Assembly: GCA_036279475.1 (NCBI GenBank)
Contig: DASUJB010000222.1
Coordinates: 1-16,811 of the forward strand
Direction of reading: 5' to 3'
DNA length: 16,811 nucleotides
From: ZC4RG19 sp036279475
Lineage (GTDB): Bacteria > Actinomycetota > Acidimicrobiia > Acidimicrobiales > VFJN01
The notes beneath the pieces were generated by a model, which saw nothing but the letters and a program-made list of their open reading frames with translations, did not search any database and was not told where the DNA came from. Shown piece by piece: positions 1 to 6,483 of the stretch (the first letter of the stretch is position 1; each line of letters begins with the position of its first letter). Position numbers and translations under genes: made by a program.

Positions 1-70
1 CCACGGCCACCAGGCTCTCGGCCACCTCGGACTTTCCCGACCGGGTGCCCCCCAGGACCAGGGTGATCAC
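1..70 (-). CDS. cobU: CobU-type adenosylcobinamide kinase / cobinamide-phosphate guanylyltransferase, 5' end only
   Basis: Only the first 23 codons lie in the window; the gene runs off the left edge. From a GTG start the peptide reads VITLVLGGTRSGKSEVAESL, which carries the N-terminal P-loop typical of CobU/CobP (LGGxRSGKS, Walker A at residues 7-14). Family members phosphorylate adenosylcobinamide and then transfer GMP to it, in late cobalamin (vitamin B12) assembly in the cytoplasm. The GTG at 68-70 is preferred because AGGAGG stands 11 bases upstream on the minus strand. It is transcribed divergently from the CHAD gene. The P-loop pattern is fairly specific, but with so little sequence another P-loop kinase cannot be fully excluded. 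Confidence 0.72.
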   Translation of the reverse strand, partial: MITLVLGGTRSGKSEVAESLVAV

Positions 71-118
71 CGGTGCTGCGACCTCCTGCGCTCGTCGCCC
101 GGCCGCGGAGCGTAGAGC

Positions 119-151
119 GTCCGGCCCGTCCGGCCCGTCCGGCCCGTCCGG
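119..151. repeat. 9-bp tandem repeat (GTCCGGCCC), 3.7 copies
   Basis: Three perfect copies of GTCCGGCCC are followed by a 6-base partial copy. They lie in the divergent intergenic region between cobU and the CYTH-CHAD gene. The 9-base period preserves reading frame, but no convincing gene covers it. It may be a slippage-prone spacer or a protein-binding array; nothing in the sequence decides. Confidence 0.7.
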
Positions 152-290
152 TTCGTGCGTGGCGGGCGAGCCGTGCGCCCGGGGGTGGCGGTGGGGCTCG
201 GCCCGGCCTCGTCCGCTTCCGGGTGGTGCCGGCGGGGCCCGGCTGCGACCGGCGGGTCGGGCCACCCGGGCCACCCGGCCCGGTGGAGCC

Positions 291-320
291 GGAGGCCGGC
301 GGAGGCCGGTGGAGGCCGGC
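291..320. repeat. 10-bp tandem repeat (GGAGGCCGGY), 3 copies
   Basis: Three head-to-tail copies of GGAGGCCGGC/T end 19 bases before the ATG of the CYTH-CHAD gene. Each copy contains a GGAGG that looks like a ribosome binding site, but the nearest is about 24 bases from the start codon, too far to serve it in the usual way. The array may be a leader element or simple slippage-generated sequence. Confidence 0.6.
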
Positions 321-339
321 GTGGCACACTCTTGCCGCC

Positions 340-1896
340 ATGAGCCTCGAGGTGCCGACCTCCACCTTCGCCCTTCCGGCCGGGCTCGACCCCTCGGCCG
401 TCGTGGCCCTGCTGGACGACCGGTTCGACCTCGAGCTCGACCCTCCCGCCACGGTCAGGTCCACGGTGGTGGACACGGCCGACCGCCGGCTGGGGGCCCA
501 GGGGCTGGAGCTGACCCTCGAGGGGGGCCGTGCCGCTCCAACCCTGGTCCTGCGGGACGGGGCCGGGTCGCCCCCGGTGACCGCCCCGGTCGTGCCGCGG
601 CGCCGGTGGATGGCCGGCGACCTCCCGCCCGGGCCGCTGCACGACCGCGTGGCTCCCGTCGTGGGCGTGCGCGCCCTGCTGCCGCTGGCGGCCCTCCGGG
701 CCGACGTGCGATCCCTGCGGGTGCGCAACGGCGACGGCAAGACGGTCGTGCGCCTCCGGCTCACCGCCCACGCCACCCTCGACGACGGCGACCGTCCGGT
801 GCCGCTCGAGTCGCGCCTCGACGTCCAGGGCGTGCTGGGCTACCCCCGGGCCCGGGCCCGCGTGGTGGCCGCCCTCACCGGCGATGCCGGGCTGGCGGAG
901 GCGTCCGGCACCCTGGCCGACGAGGCGATCGCCGCCGCCGGGGGCGACCCGTCCGGCCTCCGCACCAAGGTGAGGGTCCGCCTCGCCCCCCACGACCGGA
1001 CCGGCGAGGCCGCGCGGCGGGTGCTCCGCGACCTCGCCGGGATGGTGGAGGCCAACCTCCCCGGCGTGCTGGCCGACGACGACACCGAGTTCCTGCACGA
1101 CCTGCGGGTGGCCGTGCGCCGCAGCCGCTCCGTGCTGCGCGAGCTCCGGAACGCCTTCCCTCCCGAGGACCTGGGCCGCCACCGCCGGGCCCTGAGGTGG
1201 GTCCAGGAGGTCACGGGGCCCACCCGCGACCTCGACGTCCAGCTGCTCGGGTGGGACGCCCTCGTGGCCGACGTGCCCGCCGATCGCCGTGCCGCCCTCG
1301 ATCCCGTCCTGGCCGTGCTCGTCGACCACCGGGAGGCGGCCCTGCGGGCCCTGCGGCGGGCGCTGCGGAGCGCGTCCCACCGGGAGGCGTGGGCCTCGTA
1401 CCGGGCGTTCCTCGACGCCGACCCCGGCCCGGGCACCGTGCCGCCCGATGCCGCCCGGCCCGTGGCGGAGGTGGCCGGCCGCCGCATCCGCAAGGTCTAC
1501 GCCCGCATGGTGAGGGAGGGTGGAGCCATCGACGACACCAGCCCCGCGGCGGACCTCCACGAGCTGCGCAAGCGGGGCAAGGAGCTGCGCTACCTGCTGG
1601 AGCTGTTCGGCTCGCTGTGGCCCGACGAGGCGGTACGGCCCCTGGTGAGGTCGCTCAAGGGACTCCAGGACGTGCTCGGCACCCACCAGGACCGGGAGGT
1701 GCAGGCCGCCCACCTCCGGGGGTTGGCCACCGAGCTGGCGGGCCGGCCCGGTGGGCCCGACGCCCTCCTGGCGCTGGGCGTCCTCGTCGACCGCCTCGAG
1801 TCCGACCAGCGCGAGGCCCGTGCCCGCTTCGCCGAGCGGTTCGCCAGCTTCGCCTCCCCCGCCCAGGCGGGCATCGTGACCGGGACGTTCGGGTGA
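340..1896 (+). CDS. CYTH-CHAD domain protein (probable polyphosphate-binding)
   Basis: 518 residues. Residues 1 to about 195 resemble a CYTH (triphosphate tunnel) domain: a DTADRRL segment matches the family's DTxDxRL strand and is followed by a beta-rich stretch, but the N-terminal ExExK metal/phosphate motif is not recognisable (VPTSTFALP aligns there). Residues about 205-518 form a CHAD domain with its conserved basic helices: HDLRVAVRRSR starting at H253, TRDLD, HELRKRGKELRYLLELF starting at H407, and LKGLQDVLGTHQDRE near 440-452. CHAD domains are known to bind inorganic polyphosphate and to localise to polyphosphate granules (phosins). The ATG at 340 directly precedes the domain and has no clear Shine-Dalgarno sequence. 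The stop codon overlaps the next gene's GTG, so the two are probably co-translated. CHAD assignment is strong; an enzymatic role for the CYTH part looks unlikely. Confidence 0.9.
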   Translation: MSLEVPTSTFALPAGLDPSAVVALLDDRFDLELDPPATVRSTVVDTADRRLGAQGLELTLEGGRAAPTLVLRDGAGSPPVTAPVVPRRRWMAGDLPPGPLHDRVAPVVGVRALLPLAALRADVRSLRVRNGDGKTVVRLRLTAHATLDDGDRPVPLESRLDVQGVLGYPRARARVVAALTGDAGLAEASGTLADEAIAAAGGDPSGLRTKVRVRLAPHDRTGEAARRVLRDLAGMVEANLPGVLADDDTEFLHDLRVAVRRSRSVLRELRNAFPPEDLGRHRRALRWVQEVTGPTRDLDVQLLGWDALVADVPADRRAALDPVLAVLVDHREAALRALRRALRSASHREAWASYRAFLDADPGPGTVPPDAARPVAEVAGRRIRKVYARMVREGGAIDDTSPAADLHELRKRGKELRYLLELFGSLWPDEAVRPLVRSLKGLQDVLGTHQDREVQAAHLRGLATELAGRPGGPDALLALGVLVDRLESDQREARARFAERFASFASPAQAGIVTGTFG

Positions 1897-2636
1897 AGGT
1901 CGTCGCCACGTACAACATCAAGGGCGGCGTGGGGAAGACGTCGGCGGCGGTCAACGTGGCGGCGCTGGCCGCCGGGCAGGGGCTCCGCACGCTCCTGTGG
2001 GACCTCGACCCCCAGGGGGCGGCGTCGTTCCTGCTCCGGGTCCGCCCCAAGGTGCGTGGCGGCGGCCGCAAGCTGGTGCGGGGGCGCAGCGACGTGGCCG
2101 ACCTCCTGCGGGGCACGGACGTCGAGGGCCTCGACCTGCTGCCGGCCGACTTCTCCTACCGCCACATGGACCTGGTGCTGGACGAGTCGGGGAAGCCGGC
2201 ACGTCGCCTGCGCAAGGTGCTCGCCCCCCTCGCCGCCCACTACGACCTGGCCGTGCTGGACTGCCCGCCCTCCATCTCGCTGGTCTCCGAGAGCGTGTTC
2301 GACGCCGCCGACGCCCTGCTCGTCCCCCTCATCCCCACGACGCTGACGCTGCGCACCTTCGAGCAGCTGGACGAGTTCCTGGCCGGGGTCGACCGGCGCC
2401 CCCAGGTGCTGGCCTTCTTCTCCATGGTCGACGGGCGCAAGCGCCTGCACCGGGAGGTCGTCGAGTCGCTGCCGCAGGGCCGTGGCGACATCGCGGCGAC
2501 GACGATCCCGGCCGCCACCGAGGTCGAGCAGATGGGCGTCGACCGGGCCCCGGTGGTGGTGCGGGCGCCACGCAGCCGCGGTGCCCGTGCCTACGAGGCC
2601 CTCTGGGACGAGCTGCGGCCCCGGCTGGGCCTCTGA
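1893..2636 (+). CDS. Orphan ParA/MinD-family ATPase
   Basis: 247 residues, with a GTG start inside the CHAD gene's stop (GTGA, 4-base overlap). The deviant Walker A KGGVGKT (10-16) keeps the signature lysine K10 and catalytic K15. The A' region is LLWDLDPQGA (D37, D39) and Walker B is LAVLDCPPSIS (D123). This is the ParA/Soj/MinD layout, in which ATP drives dimerisation and binding to DNA or membrane. An arginine/lysine-rich stretch at about 49-65 and a basic C-terminus could contact DNA non-specifically. No ParB, parS-like site or replication gene is adjacent, so chromosome or plasmid partition is not suggested. The tight coupling to a CHAD gene suggests cargo positioning, as known for McdA (carboxysomes) and similar orphan ParAs; that role is inference. 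Family assignment is secure. Confidence 0.92.
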   Translation: MKVVATYNIKGGVGKTSAAVNVAALAAGQGLRTLLWDLDPQGAASFLLRVRPKVRGGGRKLVRGRSDVADLLRGTDVEGLDLLPADFSYRHMDLVLDESGKPARRLRKVLAPLAAHYDLAVLDCPPSISLVSESVFDAADALLVPLIPTTLTLRTFEQLDEFLAGVDRRPQVLAFFSMVDGRKRLHREVVESLPQGRGDIAATTIPAATEVEQMGVDRAPVVVRAPRSRGARAYEALWDELRPRLGL

Positions 2637-2727
2637 GCCGGTCGAGCGGACCTGGCCGTGGCCGCCGGTGCCGAGTGGATCGGACCCGGGTCGGTCGAGG
2701 GCCCGGGTGGGTGCGAGGTGCGCCGGG

Positions 2728-3162
2728 TCAGGCCTGGGGGCCCTCGGCCTCCCGCTCGAGGTCGAGGCTGGCCGAGTTCATGCAGTAGCGCAGGCCGGTG
2801 GGCTGGGGCCCGTCCTCGAAGACGTGCCCGAGGTGCGATCCGCAGCGGGCGCAGCGCACCTCGGTGCGCACCATCCCGTGGCTGGTGTCGCGCACGAGGG
2901 TGACGCGGTCGTCGGACAGCGGCTCCCAGAAGCTGGGCCAGCCCGTCCCCGAGTCGAACTTGGTGTCCGAGGAGAACAGGGCCTGGCCGCACCCCACGCA
3001 GCGGTAGGTGCCGGCGTCCTTCGTGTCCCAGTACACGCCGGTGAAGGCCCGCTCGGTGCCGCCCCGGCGGGCCACCTCGAACTGCAACGGCTCGAGCCGC
3101 TGGCGCCAGCCCTCCTCGGTGGTGGGAAGCTCGGACTCGGGGATCTCCCTGGCGTCGGTCAT
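2728..3162 (-). CDS. msrB: Peptide-methionine (R)-S-oxide reductase MsrB
   Basis: 144 residues, full length for MsrB. It reduces methionine-R-sulfoxide in oxidised proteins, with electrons usually from thioredoxin. Structural zinc ligands are visible as two CxxC pairs (C55/C58 and C104/C107). The SGTGWPSFW segment (71-79), GSHLGHVF (108-115) and the catalytic cysteine in RYCMNSASL (C127) are all present. The ATG at 3162 has no clear Shine-Dalgarno; a CATGCT hexamer 6 bases upstream on the minus strand could be a -10 element of a leaderless message. It lies 66 bases downstream of the J-domain gene in the same direction and may also be read from there. It converges on parA with a 91-base gap holding only a short GACCCGGGTC palindrome (2683-2692). 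Confidence 0.97.
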   Translation of the reverse strand: MTDAREIPESELPTTEEGWRQRLEPLQFEVARRGGTERAFTGVYWDTKDAGTYRCVGCGQALFSSDTKFDSGTGWPSFWEPLSDDRVTLVRDTSHGMVRTEVRCARCGSHLGHVFEDGPQPTGLRYCMNSASLDLEREAEGPQA

Positions 3163-3228
3163 GCGTCCAGCATGCCGCAGCCGGGCGCCACGACCACCTG
3201 CCCCCGGCGAACGGCGGCCACCGGCCGC

Positions 3229-3762
3229 TCAGGTGGCGCCCAGGGCGGCGAGGAGGCGGGCCAGCACCCGGCCGGGGGGCAGGCTGGCGGGTCGCTCGAG
3301 CGCCTCCAGGGTGAGGAGGGCCTCGGTGCCGTGGGCCCGGCCCTGGAGTGTCACCAGCAGCGAGCAGGCCTCCCCGTCCTGGTCCACCACGACCTCGAAG
3401 ATGGCGCACGACCGGTCGACGTAGCTCACGTTCCCGATGCGGTGGGCCGCCTCCAGGAGCACGGCGAAGGCCTCGTCGGCCGGTACCCCCAGGAGCAGGG
3501 CGTCACCGGCGGCCATCGCCACCTCCACGGGGGGCGGCGGAGCCACCGGTGGGCCCGGCGCACCCGGCCCGGAGGGGGTGCCGTCGCGCCACGCCCGGCG
3601 CAGGACCCCGTAGGCCTCGTTGAGGCGCACGGCGGCGGCCGTGGTGCCGCCGTGGAGGTCGGGGTGGGCGGTCCTGATTGCCCGGCGGTAGGCGGCCCGG
3701 ACGGTGGGCCAGTCGTCATGGGGTGCCACCCCGAGCACCGTGCGGGCTTCGGCGATCTCCAC
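3229..3762 (-). CDS. J-domain (DnaJ-type) protein with uncharacterised C-terminal domain
   Basis: 177 residues. Residues 1 to about 60 form a J domain: a VLGV start, basic helix II RAAYRRAIRTA, the HPD motif at 33-35, and helix III AVRLNEAYGVLRRA. HPD is the site through which J proteins stimulate Hsp70 (DnaK) ATPase. A Pro/Gly-rich linker (about 61-80) follows, then a domain of about 95 residues (LLEAAHRIGNVSYVDRSCAI...) that I do not recognise; it appears alternately helical and strand-rich. There is no zinc-finger or DnaJ substrate-binding domain, so this is a class C J protein. The GTG start is supported by AGGAGG 8 bases upstream. It lies between the M18 peptidase and msrB in the same direction. 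The J domain is confident; the client or role is unknown. Confidence 0.85.
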   Translation of the reverse strand: MEIAEARTVLGVAPHDDWPTVRAAYRRAIRTAHPDLHGGTTAAAVRLNEAYGVLRRAWRDGTPSGPGAPGPPVAPPPPVEVAMAAGDALLLGVPADEAFAVLLEAAHRIGNVSYVDRSCAIFEVVVDQDGEACSLLVTLQGRAHGTEALLTLEALERPASLPPGRVLARLLAALGAT

Positions 3763-3858
3763 GGGACGATCCTCCTACGCCTCGCCCCGCCGGTGGGAGC
3801 CCGACCGCGTCCGCCGCCGCCCCTCGGGAGGGCGACAGGCCCCGGCGCCCCGTGACGA

Positions 3859-3878
3859 CCGGCGGCCCCCGCCGCCGG
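3859..3878 (-). terminator. Possible hairpin terminator after the M18 gene
   Basis: Perfect 8-bp stem (CCGGCGGC / GCCGCCGG) with a 4-base loop, starting 31 bases beyond the M18 stop in the direction of its transcription. There is no run of T after it, as is common in GC-rich actinobacteria, so it could equally be incidental. It lies in the 147-base gap before the J-domain gene. Confidence 0.35.
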
Positions 3879-3909
3879 GGAGGGCCCCGTCGCCAGGGAC
3901 GGCCCGACC

Positions 3910-5247
3910 TCAGGTCGGCGACAGGAAGGCGGCCATCAGGGCCCGGTAGCGGCCGGCGTCGTGGCTGCCGGCGTGCTCCCGGGCGGCGTGCATGGCGAGC
4001 TGGGCCATGCCCACGTCGACCGTCGTCACGCCGAGGCGGGCGGCGGTGACCGGTCCGATCGTCGACCCGCACGGCAGGTCGCCCCGCATGGCGAAGCGCT
4101 GCAGCGGCACCCGGGCCTTCTCGGCCGCCAGGGCCACGAGGGCGGCGCCCGGGGCGTCGGTGGCGTAGCGCACGTTGGCGTTGACCTTCAGGACCGGCCC
4201 CCCGTTGAGGGCGATGCGGTGGGCGGGGTCGTGGCGGTCGGCGTAGTTGGGGTGCGTGGCGTGGGCCATGTCGGCCGACAGGCACGCCGACCGGGCCAGG
4301 GCCCGGTGGAGGTCCTCCCGGTCGCCGCCCCGGGCGTGCACCGACCGCTCGAGCAGGGCGGGCAGCACCGAGGAGGCCGCGCCCCGGTCCGAGGTGGAGC
4401 CCACCTCCTCGTGGTCGAACAGGCACACGACCGGCACCGCCCCGTCCCCGGGCCCGTCGGCCACCTCGGTGAGGGCCTCGACCGCGGCCCAGCACGACGC
4501 CAGGTCGTCCAGGCGGGCCGAGCCGATCAGCTCGTCGTCCCGCCCCACCAGGGCCCCGGGGGCCAGGTCGTGGAGCATGAGGTCCCAGCCGAGCACGTCG
4601 GTGGCGTCGACGCCGAGCTCGTGGGCCACGAAGCCGACCAGGCCGGCGGTGTCGGCGGTCCCAGCCCCCACCGCCGGCCCGGCGCCTCCCGGAGGCTCGA
4701 GGCCCCAGACGGGGGCCAGGTGGTGCTGGGGATCGACCACCAGGCCGGTGGTGTTGACGTCGCGGTCGAGGTGGACGGCGAGCTGGGGGATGGCGCACAG
4801 CGGCCGGTCGACCCGTAGCAGGCGCACGGTCGCGCCACCCCCGGTGCGGCGGACTGCCACCCGGCCCGACAGTCCGAGGTCCCGGTCCATCCAGCTGGTG
4901 AGCAGGACGGCCCCGTAGGCCTCGACACCGAGCTGGCGGGCACCGGCGCGCACCACGTCGGCCCGGGGCTTGACTCGCAGGTTGGGGCTGTCGGTGTGGG
5001 CCCCCACGATGCGGAAGCCGTCGTGGGGGCGGTGGTCGGCCCGCGTGGCCCACGCGACCAAGGTGCCGCCCCGGACGACGAGCCATCGCCCCGGCCCGCC
5101 GGGCCAGGCGGCGTCCTCGGCCAGCCGGGTGAACCCTGCCTCGCCGAGCAGGGCGGCGGCGGTGGCGCAGGCGTGGTACGGCGACGGCGACGCGTCGCAG
5201 AACGCCAGCAGCCGGCGGGCGGGCTCGAGGTCGGCGGACGTCGTCAC
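3910..5247 (-). CDS. apeB: M18 family aspartyl aminopeptidase
   Basis: 445 residues, normal length for the M18 zinc metallopeptidases, which remove N-terminal (mainly acidic) residues from peptides in the cytoplasm and usually form dodecamers. Visible signatures are GAHTDSP (H84, D86: metal ligand region), DHEEVGS at 278-284 (catalytic/metal-binding glutamates E280, E281) and DMAHATHPNY starting at D326. The N-terminal SPSPYHA motif at 20-26 is also typical. It starts at GTG 5247; a minus-strand TAGGCT hexamer lies 9 bases upstream with no Shine-Dalgarno between, so the message may be almost leaderless. It diverges from the GT2 gene across 64 bases. Downstream are the J-domain gene and msrB, suggesting a protein-turnover and repair group, possibly partly co-transcribed. 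Confidence 0.95.
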   Translation of the reverse strand: MTTSADLEPARRLLAFCDASPSPYHACATAAALLGEAGFTRLAEDAAWPGGPGRWLVVRGGTLVAWATRADHRPHDGFRIVGAHTDSPNLRVKPRADVVRAGARQLGVEAYGAVLLTSWMDRDLGLSGRVAVRRTGGGATVRLLRVDRPLCAIPQLAVHLDRDVNTTGLVVDPQHHLAPVWGLEPPGGAGPAVGAGTADTAGLVGFVAHELGVDATDVLGWDLMLHDLAPGALVGRDDELIGSARLDDLASCWAAVEALTEVADGPGDGAVPVVCLFDHEEVGSTSDRGAASSVLPALLERSVHARGGDREDLHRALARSACLSADMAHATHPNYADRHDPAHRIALNGGPVLKVNANVRYATDAPGAALVALAAEKARVPLQRFAMRGDLPCGSTIGPVTAARLGVTTVDVGMAQLAMHAAREHAGSHDAGRYRALMAAFLSPT

Positions 5248-5256
5248 GGAGCGGCG

Positions 5257-5262
5257 AGCCTA
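5257..5262 (-). promoter_or_regulatory. Candidate -10 element (TAGGCT) for the M18 gene
   Basis: On the minus strand TAGGCT fits the actinobacterial TAnnnT -10 pattern. It ends 9 bases before the GTG start, which would place the transcription start at or within about 3 bases of the start codon. No good -35 hexamer is visible at 16-18 bases. The same hexamer precedes the DUF2516-like gene. Confidence 0.35.
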
Positions 5263-5311
5263 CCGTGGCCATCGGCTGGCGCCCCGAGCCGGGGCCGGTC
5301 AGGATCGCGTC

Positions 5312-6289
5312 GTGGCCGTGCCTCGCGTCGACCTGGTGATCGTCCACCGTGACAGGCCCGACGCCGTCCGGCGCACGATCGCCGAGTTCGGTGCCCAGAG
5401 CCTCGCCCCCCGCATGGTCGTCGTGGACAACGGGTCCTGCCCCGAGGCCGTGCGCCGCCTGCGGCAGGGCCTCGATCCCGACGTGACGGTGATCGAGGCG
5501 GGCGCCAACACCGGCTTCGGGCCCGGCGCCAACATCGGCTTCCGGTGGTTCCTGGCCCACGACGCGGCGCCGTGGCTGGCGGTGTGCCCCCACGACGCCC
5601 ACCCGCTGCCCGGGTGCATGGCCCGCCTGGTGGCCGTCACCGCCGCCCAGCCCCACGCCGGGTTGGCGTCGGCCGACGTCGGCGACGGCCTCACCCCGGT
5701 GCTCGACCGGTACTTCGGTGCCATCCCGGCGGCGGCCACCGTGGCCGAGGGTTGGGAGCCGGCCGGCTACCCGCACGGCACGCTGATGCTGGCCCGGCGC
5801 GAGTGCCTGCGCGGGGTGGGGCTGTTCGACGAGCGCTACTTCGCCTACTGCGAGGAGGCAGAGCTTGCCCTGCGGGCCAAGGCCGCCGGCTGGCAGGTCG
5901 GCGTCGTGCGGGGGGCGGAGATCCGCAACACCGACGTGGGGTCGCGTGCCGCCGTGGTCGACTACCTCCAGCTCCGCAACACGCTGCTGATGGTGCGCGA
6001 GCACTCGGGCCCCTACCACGCCACCATCCGGCTGCTCATCGCGGTGGCCGACCTGGTGGCAGGGGCGGTGTCGCCCGCCCGGCGGGGGCCGTACTGGGCG
6101 CCCGGCGCCCGGCTGCTGGCCATCGCCCACCACCTGCGTCGGCGCTACGGGCCACCACCCCCCCGCCTGTTCGGGGAGCCGCCCGCCGTCCCACCGGGGC
6201 CGCCCCCGGGGCCGTCACCGGGGGCGGCCGAGGGCCTCCACACGCCGGTCTCGGCCGCCTCCACCTGGGGGCGGACCCGCACGAGGTAG
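5312..6289 (+). CDS. GT2 family glycosyltransferase (rhamnosyltransferase-like)
   Basis: 325 residues from the GTG at 5312, chosen because AGGA lies 7 bases upstream and the Rossmann strand VDLVIVHRDRPD begins at residue 6. The GT-A fold motifs follow: MVVVDNGS (D39, nucleotide-sugar site), GANTGFGPGANIGF (64-77), a VCPHDAHP segment (D95 near the usual acidic metal site), GTLMLARR, and FDERYFAYCEEAELALRAKAAGW, containing the acidic catalytic-base motif. This layout is shared with WbbL-like rhamnosyltransferases, which add a sugar to a lipid-linked glycan in the cytoplasm; the actual donor cannot be read from sequence. The last roughly 45 residues are a Pro/Gly-rich tail whose DNA overlaps the convergent membrane gene by 145 bases. 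GT2 membership is confident, specificity is not. Confidence 0.88.
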   Translation: MAVPRVDLVIVHRDRPDAVRRTIAEFGAQSLAPRMVVVDNGSCPEAVRRLRQGLDPDVTVIEAGANTGFGPGANIGFRWFLAHDAAPWLAVCPHDAHPLPGCMARLVAVTAAQPHAGLASADVGDGLTPVLDRYFGAIPAAATVAEGWEPAGYPHGTLMLARRECLRGVGLFDERYFAYCEEAELALRAKAAGWQVGVVRGAEIRNTDVGSRAAVVDYLQLRNTLLMVREHSGPYHATIRLLIAVADLVAGAVSPARRGPYWAPGARLLAIAHHLRRRYGPPPPRLFGEPPAVPPGPPPGPSPGAAEGLHTPVSAASTWGRTRTR

Positions 6290-6462
6290 GCGACGGACAC
6301 GGCCAGCCCCACCACCAGCGCCATCGCCCCGAAGAGGATGGCGGCCAACCACACGACCCGGCGGCGCCCGGCCAGCGCCCACGCCCACTCCGGTCGCCGG
6401 GCCGCGTCCAGCAGGGCCCACACGGTGAGGGCCAGGGGCAGCGCGCCCACCACCAGCAGCAC
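6145..6462 (-). CDS. Small DUF2516-like membrane protein
   Basis: 105 residues from GTG 6462. There are two predicted membrane segments, LLVVGALPLALTVWALLDA (about 2-20) and a hydrophobic stretch WLAAILFGAMALVVGLAVSV (about 38-57), then a VRVRPQVEAA juxtamembrane segment and a Gly/Pro-rich tail. The ALLDAARRP and YLxxVRPxV features resemble the actinobacterial DUF2516 family, whose function is unknown. The start is uncertain: no Shine-Dalgarno precedes 6462, and the frame is open to a TAG at 6502-6504. A rare ATC codon at 6490-6492, 6 bases after a TAGGCT hexamer, would add ten residues (IDRADTAVTL). The C-terminal tail overlaps the convergent GT2 gene by 145 bases, so either tail could be mis-called. 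Downstream of the 5'-nucleotidase, it may share that operon. Confidence 0.6.
   Translation of the reverse strand: MLLVVGALPLALTVWALLDAARRPEWAWALAGRRRVVWLAAILFGAMALVVGLAVSVAYLVRVRPQVEAAETGVWRPSAAPGDGPGGGPGGTAGGSPNRRGGGGP
6198..6229. terminator. Perfect 12-bp inverted repeat inside the convergent GT2 / DUF2516 overlap
   Basis: Arms GGCCGCCCCCGG (6198-6209) and CCGGGGGCGGCC (6218-6229) are perfect complements around an 8-base loop. The repeat sits in the overlapping coding tails of two convergent genes, where a bidirectional terminator would be expected. No T-run follows on either strand. It could alternatively be a by-product of Pro/Gly-rich codons. The inverted repeat is certain; terminator function is a guess. 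Confidence 0.45.
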
Positions 6463-6483
6463 CAGCGTGACGGCGGTGTCGGC

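Noticed and set aside
119..151. 9-bp tandem array as a CRISPR or integration site
   Set aside because: Units are far too short, there are no unique spacers, and no Cas, integrase or tRNA gene is adjacent.
322..335. TGGCACACTCTTGC, resembling a sigma-54 (-24/-12) promoter before the CHAD gene
   Set aside because: The spacing is one base short of the sigma-54 consensus, it ends 5 bases before the ATG so no transcription start would fit, and actinobacteria generally lack sigma-54.
67..1713. Long open frame antisense to the CYTH-CHAD gene
   Set aside because: The translation is low-complexity, His/Gly/Pro-rich with no motif, while the opposite strand codes clear CHAD motifs; it is a GC-rich antisense artefact.
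1893..2636. ParA as part of a plasmid or chromosome partition locus
   Set aside because: No ParB gene, parS-like inverted repeat, replication gene or mobile-element sign is present nearby.
3716..6133. 805-residue open frame on the minus strand across the GT2 and M18 genes
   Set aside because: It runs out of frame through the M18 gene and antisense through the GT2 gene, both of which have family motifs; the product is repetitive Arg/Pro/Gly sequence.
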